Shown: positions 47,795 to 59,201 of the stretch, piece by piece | Layout: each line of letters starts with the position of its first letter | How positions within the stretch are numbered: position 1 is the stretch's first letter | Assembly: GCF_000002425.4 (NCBI RefSeq) | Contig: NC_037266.1 | Coordinates: forward strand, 8,845,818 to 8,909,817 | DNA length: 64,000 nt | Reading direction: 5' to 3' | Source of the DNA: Physcomitrium patens | Lineage: Eukaryota; Streptophyta; Bryopsida; Funariales; Funariaceae | Made by a program: the position numbers and the translations under genes | The notes under the pieces: model-generated | What the model saw: the letters and a program-made list of their open reading frames with translations, nothing else | What the model was told of the DNA's origin: nothing | Databases searched by the model: none

Positions 47795-49341
47795 TTATCT
47801 TGATTTTGATGGATGTCGTCAATAAAAAATCTCGACTGCCTTTGTTGTATTTACAAGATTCTTTGCTGGCTCATATGTGCATTCACTAATATCATATCCT
47901 TGCCAATAGATAAGATGTTTCAATTTATTTAGACATCGCCTTGAATCTAGGACTTCTTCTACTTCGAACCCTTCATTATAATCTATTTCTAAAGGAGGAG
48001 GTGGAGCTTGTCTTCTTCTTGGTATGTCCACTATCTTGTATGGTTCAAGAAGACATATGTGGAATATTGGATGGATTTTTATTGATTTTAATAGGTGTAA
48101 ACGATATGTAGCTAGATTAATTTGTGTAAAAATAAGAAATGGTCGAAGTCTACGATAGTCCAACTTGTCACAAAAAAAAGTAATCTTAATATTACAAAAA
48201 AGTAACTATACCATGTCTCCTACATAGAATGATACTTGTTCTTTTTCATAGACATCTGCATTGATCTTTTGTTGTTCTTAAACTTCTTTCAATTGCACCT
48301 TTATTGTTGCATGTAGCTTTAATAAATGATTTGCCAAATGTTTTGCTGCAGGATAATCAACTTTTGAAAAGTCAAAAGTATCAAATTATGGATGATAACC
48401 ATAATTGGCAAAAAAAGGTGTTTGTTTTGTAGAAGAATGTATAATGTTATTATAAGCAAACTCTGCCAATGGCAAAAAAAAATTCTAATCATCCTATTGG
48501 TAGTTGATGATATATCTTAAATACTGCTCTAAAACTTGATTAACACGCTCCATTTGTCCATCATTTTGAGAATGGAATACTAAAGATAGTTTTAAATCTA
48601 CTTTTAGAATCTTGAAAAGAGTTTATAAAAATCTTGATACAAATTGAGTTATCCTATCTGATATAATATCCTTGGATAATCCATGATAGCAATACATATT
48701 ATTAAGAAAGAGCTTAGTTGTTTCTTCACTTGTGATAGATTTTGTACATAGTACAAAATATGCCATCTTGATAAATCAATCTACTATCACAAATATAGAG
48801 TCATAAGAACTTGAGATTGGAAGATCTATGATAAAATCCATAGAAACAAAAGACCATGGTTGTTTTGGAATGAATAATAGCTGAAGAAGTTTGTAAGATT
48901 GATGATGAGGAGTTTTTGATCTTGAGCAAACATTACAAGATTGTACAAAATCTTTGACTGCCTTCTACATTTGGGACCACCAAAAATCCTTGTATATTAA
49001 TTCTAAAGTTTTATTGTATCCAAAATGTCTTGCTGCTGAAAAATCATGATGAGCTTGAAGAACATGTAATCGAGCTTCACCTTCTGGAATATATAGGCTT
49101 CCTTCAAAATATAATAAATTTTTTTTGAATTCAAACTTGGAAGTATCATCAGACTTTAAAGGATATTTCTTAGTATCACTAATAAGAGAATCAGAAGACA
49201 TACTTGATTGAACTTACTTAATGAAAGTTGAATCAATAATTAATGTTGATTTCATTGCTCGAAGATGAAGATGCTTTGGCTTCAAGAAAATTATCCGTTG
49301 TTGATCAAAAGCAACATCTCTTTCCTTTGATGCAAGGTAAG
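47795..49341 (-). pseudogene. pol: pol of G, integrase-chromodomain part (broken)
   Basis: Readings on the minus strand include the integrase zinc-binding region (49201-48965: HHDFSAARHFGYNKTLELI) and the end of integrase with chromodomain (48163-47819: EVEEVLDSRRCLNKLKHLIYWQGYDISE). It is broken many times. Confidence 0.85.
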
Positions 49342-49879
49342 TGTCAAGGACAAGAACTCGATGAAAGACAATTCAGACAAGTGAGCCTTCACTCAAAGAG
49401 AGGTAAATAAACAAATATATATATTGAAAGAGAAACTGGAATGGCTATTGCCAAAAGACAAGAAAACTAGAGACCCTTGAAACTAGACTAGAAGCAAGAA
49501 AGGAATTGACAAGAGTGAAGAGAGCTTCACTCTTGCCTCTATATATACTATCTAACTAGAAGCCACGTGGCGATATTCTATAAGACCTCTAATATATGTT
49601 GACTTTCTAGGCCACATGTCTTTGCTTGCAAGGTAAGTTTTCTATGAGTGGACTATGTAGTTAGCTTGTCCTTCAAGCTACCAACATATGTGGTACATGG
49701 CTAACTTGTTGATCAAGTTTTTAACCTAAAAGTCAATTATGGACTCCTATAAGGTCAAAGCAGCATCTATGAAGCTTCTAGAAAGCTTCTCTAGAAGATA
49801 TTATACAATTAATCTACTTTTATCTACTTTTACATACTTTTATCGACTCTTGTAGGTAATTATATGTATATTCGTGACA
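49342..49879 (-). repeat. 3' LTR of H
   Basis: The LTR is 538 bp and matches 55145-55681. Confidence 0.93.
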
Positions 49880-49920
49880 TTACCTCCCCTTCTAGGGACG
49901 AGTTCTATGAGGAGCGGTGA

Positions 49921-50343
49921 TTATATGTTGAGAAAGTCTAATATGCGGCGAATTATATTTGCTACATACTCTGATCTCTGTTCTCTTCGAAGGTAGTTGA
50001 TGGGTCCTCTTAGCCATCGATAGTGGCCCATTCTAGGGCGAGAAGACCACCCTATTATTTGATCACTGTTGAGGCCTTCATAACTTCCTTCAAATGATAC
50101 ATTTGAAACACCATCAGCAATCGTTCCTATCTCCAGTAATATCACCAAACATCGAGAATCTCTTCCAAGGTCGTGATACCAAACGCGTTGTATCTCACCA
50201 TCTATTCGAGGAAGAACATGTCGTTCTTGAGGGTCTTCATCTCGGTTGCGTCGTCTTGAAGGTTGTGACAATCGCAATGTCTCATCCTATAAGTCAGCAA
50301 ACGAAGGTTCTTCAGTTGAATCCGTTGGTTGTTGGCTCTCCAT
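49921..50343 (-). pseudogene. Accessory ORF region of H (broken about once)
   Basis: 423 bp, same position and length as in the other copies. The part from the basic block to the end (residues about 23-140) is open and very similar to the C copy. Confidence 0.75.
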
Positions 50344-50437
50344 CTAATTAGCTTTACAAATGTAAAGAAGTTACAAACAAGGATAGAAAATTGAATGTTA
50401 TCTTGCCTCAATCTTGTCTCTTTTATAAGAGAGATTT

Positions 50438-53400
50438 TCATCTTGATTTTGATGGATGTCGTTGATGAAAAACTTTGACTTTAGCTGATGCATTTGCTAG
50501 ATTCCTGGATGGCTCCCATGTCCGTTCACTAATATCATATCCGCGCCAATGAACAAGATATTTCAGCTTATTTCGGCGCCGCCTTGAGTCTAATATCTCT
50601 TCCACCTCAAATTCTTCATTATTATCTACTTCTATAGGAGGCGGTGGCATTTGTCTTCTTCCTTCTATATCCACTGTCTTATATGGTTCAAGAAGAGACA
50701 CGTGGAATACATGATGGATCTTCATTGACTCCGGTAGATGTAACCGATATGCAACTGGGTTGATCTGTTCAGAAACAGAAAAGGGGCCAAGCCTACGATA
50801 GTCCAACTTGTCACAAGGTCGAGTAGTCTTGATATTGCGACAAAGTAGCCATACCTTATCACCCACGTTAAGTTTTGGTTGCTCCTTACGATATAGATCT
50901 GCGTTTATCTTTTGTCGTTCTTGAGTTTCCTTCAATTGCGGCTTTATTATTGCATGTAACTCTGACAACCGATTTGCCATATCTTCTGCTGCAAGATTAT
51001 CAACTTTAAAAAAATTAAAAGTATCAAGTCGTAGATGATAGCCATAATTGGCAAAGAAAGGTGTTTGTTGCATGGAAGAATGTACAGTATTATTATAAGC
51101 AAACTCTGCCAATGGCAGAAGGGTTGTCCAATCATTTTGTTGGTAGTTGATAGTACACCTTAAATATTGCTCCAAGACTTGGTTTACGCACTCTGTTTGT
51201 CCATCAGTTTGAGGATGGAAAGCCGAAGATAGCTTTATGTCCACTTTTAAAATCTTAAAAAGGGTCCTCCAGAATCTTGACACAAATTGAGTTCCCCTAT
51301 CCGATATGATATCTTTAGGTAATCCATGATAGCGATAGATATTATCAATGAAAAGTTTAGCTGTTTCTTCACCTGTGATAGATTTTGTACATGGCACAAA
51401 ATGTGCCATCTTGGTGAAACGATCTACTATCATAAATATAGAATCATAAGATCTTGAGCTTGGAAGATCTATGATGAAATCCATAGAAACAGAAGACCAT
51501 GATTGTTCTGGTATAGGTAATGGCTGAAGAAGTCCGTAAGGTCGATGACGAGGAATTTTTGATCTTGAACAAATATCTTATGATTGTACAAAGTCTTTGA
51601 CTGACTTCCACATTTGTGGCCACCAAAAATCTCTTGATATGAGTTTCAAAGTCTTATTATATCCAAAGTGCCCTGCTGCTGGAAAGTCATGACGTGCTTG
51701 AAGAACACGTAAACGTGCTTCTCTTTCTGACATATAGGCATCCTTCAAAATATAATAGATTATTCTTGAACTCAAACTTAGAAGGATCATGAGACTTGGA
51801 AGAATTATTCTTGATATCATGAACAAGAGGGTCTGAGGACATACTGGACTGGATTTGCTTGAGAAAAGTTGAATCAACAGTCAATGTTGATTTCATTTCT
51901 CGGAGATGAAATTGCTCTGGTTTCAAGAGGACCGTTCTTTGTTGCTCAAAAGCTGCATCTCTTTCTCTTGGTGCAAAATAAGAACGTCTAGATAGGGCAT
52001 CGGACAAACCTTATTGTTTTTCTGGCCGATAAGTGATAATGAACTCGAATCTTGACAAAGACATACTCCAACGAGCTTGACGACGATTCAACACGCGTGC
52101 TGACATGAAATACTCGAGGTTCTTGTGATCTGTATACACAGTGACTGGACTAGAAGCGCCTTCTAGATAATGACGCCATTCTTGAAAGGAATCCACGATC
52201 GCAAGAAGTTCTTTATCGTGGATCTCATAATTGATCTCGGCTGTTGAAAATTTTCTTGAATGAAAAGCTATTGGATGAAGTTTGTCATCTGTTCCCATTT
52301 GTGATAAAACTGCACCCAAGGCAAAATCTGATGCATCTGTTTCCATAAAAAATGCCTTGGAAAAGTCAACATGATATAAAACTGGTGCAGAGACAAACGA
52401 TGTCTTCAAGGCTTCAAATGCTGCTTCCGCTTCTTGATTCCATTGGAATTTATCTCTACTAGTCAAGCGTGTAAGTGGAGCTGCAACTCGTGAGAAATCT
52501 TTGATGAAGATCCGATAGTAATTGGCAAATCTCAAGAAACATTGGATATTTCTTACCGTCCTTGGAATCTTCCAATCCATGATTGTTTGGACTTTCTTAG
52601 AATCCATCATGAGACCATCATTTGAAATGATGTATCCTAAAAAGTCAACTTGAGTAGTGTGAAATATACACTTTTCTATCTTGGCATACAATCCTGCATC
52701 TTTAAGTTTTTGTAATACTTGAAGAACATGTATTTCATGTTCTTCGACGTTCTTAGAATAGATCAGGATATCATCTAGATAGTAGACGACAAAATTGTCT
52801 AAAAATTCACAAAATACATCATTCATGAGATGTTGAAAAGCAGCTGGTGCATTCGTGAGTCCAAAGAGCATGACATTATATTCGAAATGTCCATACCTGG
52901 TTCGAAACGCAGTCTTCCATTCATCTCCTTCTTTGATCCGTACTAGATTATATGCTCCTCTTAGATCTATTTTTGTATAGATCTTAGCTTGATTTAACTG
53001 GTCAAGGAGTCCTGATATCAAAGGTAATGGATACCTGTTCTTGATTGTGATCTTGTTGAGTCCTCGATAATCAACACACATTTGTAAAGATCTATCTTTT
53101 TTCTTTACGAATAGAATTGGAGCTCCTGCTGGAGATTTTGAATGGTGTATGAAATTCTTCGCTAAATTCTCGTAATATATGTCTTGAGTTCAGCCATCTC
53201 ATCTTGCGATAAATTGTAAATTGGTCCAAATGGTGGCTGAGTTCCTTCCTTGAGGTCGATTGAACAATCATGTGGGTGATGTTCAGGAAGAATATCTGCA
53301 TTTTTTTTTTCAAAAACGTCTTGATACTCCTGATATTGACTTGGAATGCCACTTGAAGTCTTTACGTTTTCAGAAATAGGTGCATCATAAATAGCAAAAG

Positions 53401-53923
53401 TTGATCCTTCTTTTGTTGTGTGTATAAATGCTTTTGCACCTATCAGTACGGGTTTTACTATACTAGACTTATAATTTTTTACTTGGTTGGTAGAACTATT
53501 AATAACGCTCTGGGAAAAGTCAAGTTTATCCAAATTCCAATCTATTCGAGGGTTATATTTTTCTAGCCAGGATAAACCTAAAATAACTGGATTGGACGGA
53601 GATTTAATTATGTTAAAAGCTATGTAGCTATCATGACCGTCTATTGTTACTTTTATAGGATGAGTTTCATGAGTGACATCTCCAGAAGACAAGGGACGAC
53701 CATCTATGACTTCTACATGTATTGGTTTAGGTTTCTGTACAAAAGGTATTTTACGACTTTTAACAAATTGTTCATCTAAAAAACATGCTGAGGCTCCCGA
53801 ATCTAATAAAACAGAGGCTTTGTAATTCTTAGGTCCTAAATATAAGTCTATTATAAAATAAGGAGAGGGTTCTGAGGAGAGGATAGGACCTTCTTTAGGA
53901 ATTGTATAAGGTTCCAGCCGCAT
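50438..53923 (-). pseudogene. pol: pol of chromovirus H (broken)
   Basis: Same domain order as E. Protease (LLDSGASACFLDEQF) is in 53162-53923, RT and RNase H ([18 protein letters not shown]) in 52011-53081, and integrase core with chromodomain in 50438-51484. Each of these blocks is open. The whole carries about three breaks. Confidence 0.9.
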
Positions 53924-53928
53924 GGTCC

Positions 53929-54933
53929 CTATTGTAGTTGGACAAATCCGTTTTCCGACATGTTGTCTTCTTTGACCGTCGTACCCCTCATTTTATAGTT
54001 GCGTCGTTTCTTTGGACAATGTTGAGCAGTGTGCTTAGGTTCTCTGCAATATAAACATAATCCTTCTTGACGACGACGAATCTTTTCTTGCTCAGTTAGG
54101 GGTTTAAAACGTACCGCGTCAATTTGCATGTCTTCTATTTTTGAATGTACGTTGGACAAAGATGTTGATGTTGCCATTGAGTAATAACGTTGAGGTTCTC
54201 GTGAATGATTCTCAGATCGAAATTTGAAAAGTCGATTATCACATTTTACCGCAAAATCGATTACTTGACTCAAAGTTTGAGGATCAGGTAAGTTGAGCAT
54301 CAATTTCTTTACTTCGTATTGCAATCCATAAAGAAATTGACTGATGAGTGCAGCATCATCCCACTTGATGTCAATTGCAAGTTGTCGAAATTGTGAAGCA
54401 TACACTGTTACAGAGCGATTTTCTTGTCATAGAATTCGGATCTTATTTGTTGCAACACGAGTTACATCTTGTTCACCATACATAGATCAAAACTCTGCCA
54501 AAAAAGCTTCTAAATTATCCAATATTGGATTTCGTTGTTCAAGAAAAGACAAAAACCACGATAATGTAGAACCAGAAAGTAGAGTGCCAATAAACCTGAC
54601 TTGTGATCCTGGAGTTGGATAGCTTTGCGGTTGAAATTCAATTGCCAATTGTACTTGATTAATGAACCCTCGAAACTTTGATCTCGTACCATCAAATTTC
54701 TCGGGTAAGGCAATTCTTGGTTCTCTAGTGCTTACAAGGTGTTGTACAATTGGAGAAGGAACGTGATTTGTTGTAGATGTTGAAGCAGCTCTGATCATCT
54801 CTATATCCCCACTTTCTGCTATTCTTGTTCTTTCCTGTGTTGGTGAATTGAGTTGATGCATCGCAAGCATTAACTCCCTCATTTGCTCTTGCATTTGTGC
54901 CATTGCACTCTTCATTTCAACAAGCTCTGCCAT
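53929..54933 (-). pseudogene. gag: gag of chromovirus H (broken about once)
   Basis: The N-terminal helix MAELVEMKSAMAQMQEQMREL, the gag domain and the zinc knuckle CLYCREPKHTAQHC are all visible over the usual 335 codons. Confidence 0.88.
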
Positions 54934-55106
54934 AATGACACTAAGAAGAAAAATTCGTTTGATACTGCTCAAGACAAAAGAAAAAAAAGACTTGATAACA
55001 AAGAAGATACTAAGAACAATATCAGTTTAGAAGTGGGTAATCCGCAAACTTTTAATACGCTTATGTCTTGTCAAGAGAAAGGGGTAATCCACTCTTACTC
55101 AAGAAA

Positions 55107-55142
55107 AACAAAGCTCTGATATTATAAGTGTACTCTTGTCAA
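55107..55142 (-). promoter_or_regulatory. Primer-binding region of H
   Basis: TTGACAAGAGT on the minus strand (55142-55132), 2 nt after the 5' LTR, is fully complementary (11 of 11) to ACTCTTGTCAA of the R region (plus-strand positions 55308-55318). Confidence 0.55.
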
Positions 55143-55144
55143 TC

Positions 55145-55681
55145 TGTCAAGGATAAGAACTTGATGAAAGACAATTTAGACAAGTGAGCCTTCACTCAAA
55201 GAGAGGTAAATAAACAAATATATATATTGAAAGAGAAATTGGAATGGCTATTGCCAAAAGACAAGAAAACTAGAGACCCTAATACTAGACTAGAAGCAAG
55301 AAAGGAGTTGACAAGAGTGAAGAGAGCTTCACTCTTGCCTCTATATATACTATCTAACTAGAAGCCACGTGGCGATATTCTATAAGACCTCTAATATGTA
55401 TTGACTTTCTAGGCCACATGTCCTTGCTTGCAAGGTAAGTTTTCTATGAGTGGACTATGTAGTTAGCTTGTCCTTCAAGCTACCAACATGTGTGGCACAT
55501 GGCTAACTTGTTGACCAAGTTTTTAACCTAAAAGTCAACTATGGACTTGTATAAGGTCAAAGCAGCATCTATGAAGCTTCTAGAAAGCTTCTCTAGAAGA
55601 TATTGCACAATTAACCTACTTTTATCTACTTTTACATACTTTTATCGACTCTTGTAGGTAATTATATGTATATCCGTGATA
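55145..55681 (-). repeat. 5' LTR of H
   Basis: The LTR is followed by the right GTAAG. The TATA box and inverted-repeat module (minus strand) lie at about 55,308-55,350. Confidence 0.92.
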
Positions 55682-55686
55682 GTAAG

Positions 55687-57439
55687 ATCATTTAGAAAGT
55701 ACATTTGACAAACCTTGTTATTTTTTTAGTCAATAAGTGATCTTGAATTCGAATCTTGACAAAGAGATACTTAAACGGGCTTAGCAACGATTCAAAATAT
55801 GTGTTGACATAAAATATTCAAGGTTCTTGTGATCCATAACACAGTGACTGGACTAGAAGCACCTTCTAGATAATGGTGCCATTCTTGAAACGAATCTACT
55901 ATTACAAGAAGTTCTTTATCATGGATCTCATAGTTGATCTTGGCTATTGAAAATTTTTTGACTTAAAAAGCTAGTGGGTGAAGTTTATCATCTCTTTTGA
56001 TTTGCGATAATATGACATTCAAAGCAAAGTCTGATGCATCTGTTTCCATAAAAAAATGGCTTAGAAAAATTGACGCAATACAAGTTTGGTGCAGAAACAA
56101 AGGCTGTCTTCGAAGCTTCAAATACTACTTCTGTTTCTTGATTCCATTGAAATTTGTCTTTATAAGTCAAACGTATAGGTGGAGCTACAACTTGACAGAA
56201 GTCTTTGATGAAGATCCGATAATAGTTGGTAAATTCCAAAAAGCATTGGACATCTCTTACCGTTTTTGGGATCTTTCAATTCATAATAGCTTGAACTTTC
56301 ATAGGATCCATCATAAGTCCATCATTTGAAATGAGTATCCTAAGAAGTCAACTTGAGTAGTGTGAAATACATACTTTTCTATCTTTACATAGAGTCTCGT
56401 ATCTCTTAGTTTTTGTAATACACGAAAAACATGAAGTTCATATTCTTTTGTATTCTTAAAACAGATTAAGATGTCATCTAGGTAATAGACAACAAAATCA
56501 TCTAAAAACTCCCGAAAGACATCATTCATTAGATGTTTGAATGCTGTAAGTCCAAAAGGCATGACGTTGTATTCAAAATATCCATACCTTGTTCAAAATG
56601 CAATCTTCCATTTATCTTCTTTTTTGATATGTACTAGATTGTATGCTCATTGTAGATCTATTTTTGTATAGATCTTAGCTTGATTCAAGTGATTAACGAG
56701 TCCAAATATCAAAGGTAGTGGATATCTGTTCTTGATGGTGATTTTGTTGAGTCTTCAATAATTGACACATATCTACAATGATCCATCTTTTCTCTTCACA
56801 AATAAAATTGGAGCTTGTGCTAGAGATTTGGAATGGCGTATAAAGTTCTTAACGAGATTCTCTTCAATACACTTCTTGAATTTACCTAACTCATTTTGTG
56901 ATAAATTGTAGATTAGTCCAAATGGCAGTTGAACTCCTTCATGAAGATCAATTGAATAGTCATAGGAATGATGTTTCGAAAGAGTATTTGCATTCTTCTT
57001 CTCAAATACATCTTAAAAATCTTGATATTGGCTTGGAATACCACTTGAAGTCTTTCTACTAATAGAAACAAGTGCAGCATAAATGACATAAGGTGATCCT
57101 TCTTTTACAACATCCAAGAAAGCTCTTGCACCTACAAATACATATTTAATTGTACTAGACTTATGACTTTTTACTTGATTTACTACGCTCTTAATTATAC
57201 TTTTAGAAAAACCAAGGCTACGAGAAGTCTAATTTATTTTAGGATTATATTTTTCTAGCCATGATAAACCTAAAATGACTAGTTTAGAAGGAGATCTAAT
57301 GATATTAAATATTACAAAGCTACTATAACCATTAGTTGTTACTTCTATAAGAAGGATTTTTTAAGTAACATCTCCTAAAGACAAAGGGTGACCATCTATG
57401 ACTTCTACGTGAACGAGTTTAGTTTTCTTCACCAATAGT
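55687..57439 (-). pseudogene. pol: pol of G, protease to RNase H part (broken)
   Basis: On the minus strand the protease end lies near 57,430 (KLVHVEVIDG). RT follows (56562-56311: [33 protein letters not shown]), then the RNase H region (56239-55988, then TDHKNL-like sequence). It is broken many times. This is the middle piece of element G between guests H and E. Confidence 0.88.
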
Positions 57440-57979
57440 TGTCACAGACATACATATGATTACCTATATGAATAGATAAAAGTATGTAAAAGTAGATAAA
57501 AGTAGGTTAATTGTGTAATATCTTCTAGAGAAGCTTCTTAGAAGCTTCATCGACGCTGCTTTGACTTTATAGGAGTCTATAGTTGACTTTTAGGTTAGAA
57601 ACTTGGTCAACAAGTTAGCCATGTGCCACACATGTTGAAAGCTTAAAGAACAAGCTAACTACGTGGTCCATCCATAGAAAACTTGTCTTGCAAGCAAAGG
57701 CATGTGGCCTAGAAAGTCAACATATATTGGAGGTCTTATAGAACATCGCCACGTGGCTTCTAGTTAGATAGTATATATAGAGGCAAGAGTGAAGCCATCT
57801 TCACTCTTGTCAACTCCTTTCTTGCTTCTAGTCCAGGTTCAAGAGTCTTTAGTTTCTTGTCTTGTGGCAATAGCCATTCCAGTTTCCTTTTAATATACCT
57901 ACTTGTTTATATTTTGACTTATTATATCAAGATAGCCTTTTGGTGTATATTTTTCCTCATCGAGTCTTTGTCCTTGACA
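57440..57979 (+). repeat. 5' LTR of E
   Basis: TGTCAC...TTGACA, 540 bp. TATA box from 57772. The inverted repeat (one mismatch in 13 bp) covers about 57,782-57,811. The predicted RNA start, ACTCTTGTCAA, is at 57803, 31 nt after the TATA box. Confidence 0.95.
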
Positions 57980-57981
57980 GA

Positions 57982-58012
57982 TTGACAAGAATACACTTAC
58001 AATATCAGAGCT
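57982..58012 (+). promoter_or_regulatory. Primer-binding region of E
   Basis: TTGACAAGAAT (57982-57992) pairs at 10 of 11 positions with the R region (57803-57813). TATCAGAGC follows at about 58003-58011. Confidence 0.5.
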
Positions 58013-58191
58013 TTGTTTTTTCTTGAGTAAGAGTGGATTACCCCTTTTTCTTGACAAGACATAAGCGTATTAAAAGTTTGCGGATTACCCACTTCTAAAC
58101 TGATATTGTTCTTAGTATCTTCTTTGTTATCAAGTCTTTCTTTTCTTTTGTCTTGAGCAATATCACACAAATTTTTCTTCTTAGTGTCATT

Positions 58192-59196
58192 ATGGCAGAG
58201 CTTGTTGAAATGAAGAGTGCAATGGCACAAATGCAAGAGCAAATGAGGGAGTTAATGCTTGCGATGCATCAACTCAATTCACCAACACAGGAAAGAACAA
58301 GAATAGCAGAAAGTGGAGATATAGAGATGATCGGAGCTGCTTCAACATCTACAATAAATCACGTTCCTTCTCCAATTGTACAACACCCTATAAGCACTAG
58401 AGAACCAAGAATTGCCTTACCTGAGAAATTTGATGGTACGAGATCAAAGTTTCGAAGGTTCATCAATCAAGTACAATTGGCAATTGAACTTCAACCGCAA
58501 AGCTATCCAACTCCAGGATCACAAGTCAGGTTTATTGGCACTCTACTTTCTGGTTCTGCATTATCATGGTTTTCGTCTTTTCTTGAACAACGAAATCCAA
58601 TATTGGACAATTTGGAAGCTTTTTTGGTGGAGTTTCGATCTATGTATGGTGAACACGATGCAACTCGTGTTGCAACAAATAAGATCCGAATTCTATGACA
58701 AGGAAATCGCTCAGTAACAGTATATGCTTCACAATTTCGACAACTTGCAATTGACATCAAGTGGGATGATGCTGCACTCATCAATCAATTTCTTTATGGA
58801 TTGCAATACGAAGTAAAGAAATTGATGCTCAACTTACCTGATCCTCAAACTTTGAGTCAAGTAATCGATTTTGCGGTAAAATGTGATAATCGACTTTTCA
58901 AATTTCGATCTGAGAATCATTCACGAGAACCTCAACGTTATTACTCAATGGCAACATCAACATCTTTGTCCAACGTACATTCAAAAATAGAAGACATGCA
59001 AATTGACGCGGTACGTTTTAAACCCCTAACTGAGCAAGAAAAGATTCGTCGTCGTCAAGAAGGATTATGTTTATATTGCAGAGAACCTAAGCACACTGCT
59101 CAACATTGTCCAAAGAAACGACGCAACTATAAAATGAGGGGTACGACGGTCAAAGAAGACAACATGTCGGAAAACGGATTCGTCCAACTACAATAG
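58192..59196 (+). pseudogene. gag: gag of chromovirus E (broken about once)
   Basis: About 335 codons with the family's N-terminal helix, gag domain (LPEKFDGTRSKFRRFINQV, SWFSSFLEQRNPILDNLEAF) and zinc knuckle CLYCREPKHTAQHC near 59,070-59,110. Confidence 0.9.
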
Positions 59197-59201
59197 GGAC
59201 C

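Larger units (their letters stand above)
46699..49341 (-). mobile_element. Chromovirus G, 3' part (host of the nested elements)
   Basis: Read on the minus strand, this part contains the end of pol, the accessory ORF region (47278-47700) and the 3' LTR. It stops at 49341 (GTAAG), where H is inserted, and resumes at 55687. At the join the RNase H tail reads from LSNVLSK (55,730-55,700) into the YLASKERDVAFDQQR region (49,340-49,295). This shows it is one element. It is heavily broken and older than its guests. Confidence 0.9.
49342..55681 (-). mobile_element. Chromovirus H (Ty3/gypsy), full-length, inserted in G
   Basis: LTRs are about 538 bp, at 49342-49879 and 55145-55681, with the target duplication GTAAG (49337-49341 and 55682-55686). 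The LTRs differ by roughly 3% by eye, perhaps 1.5 million years at an assumed 1e-8 per site per year. Gag, pol and accessory ORF are all present. They carry about five or six breaks in total. Confidence 0.95.
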
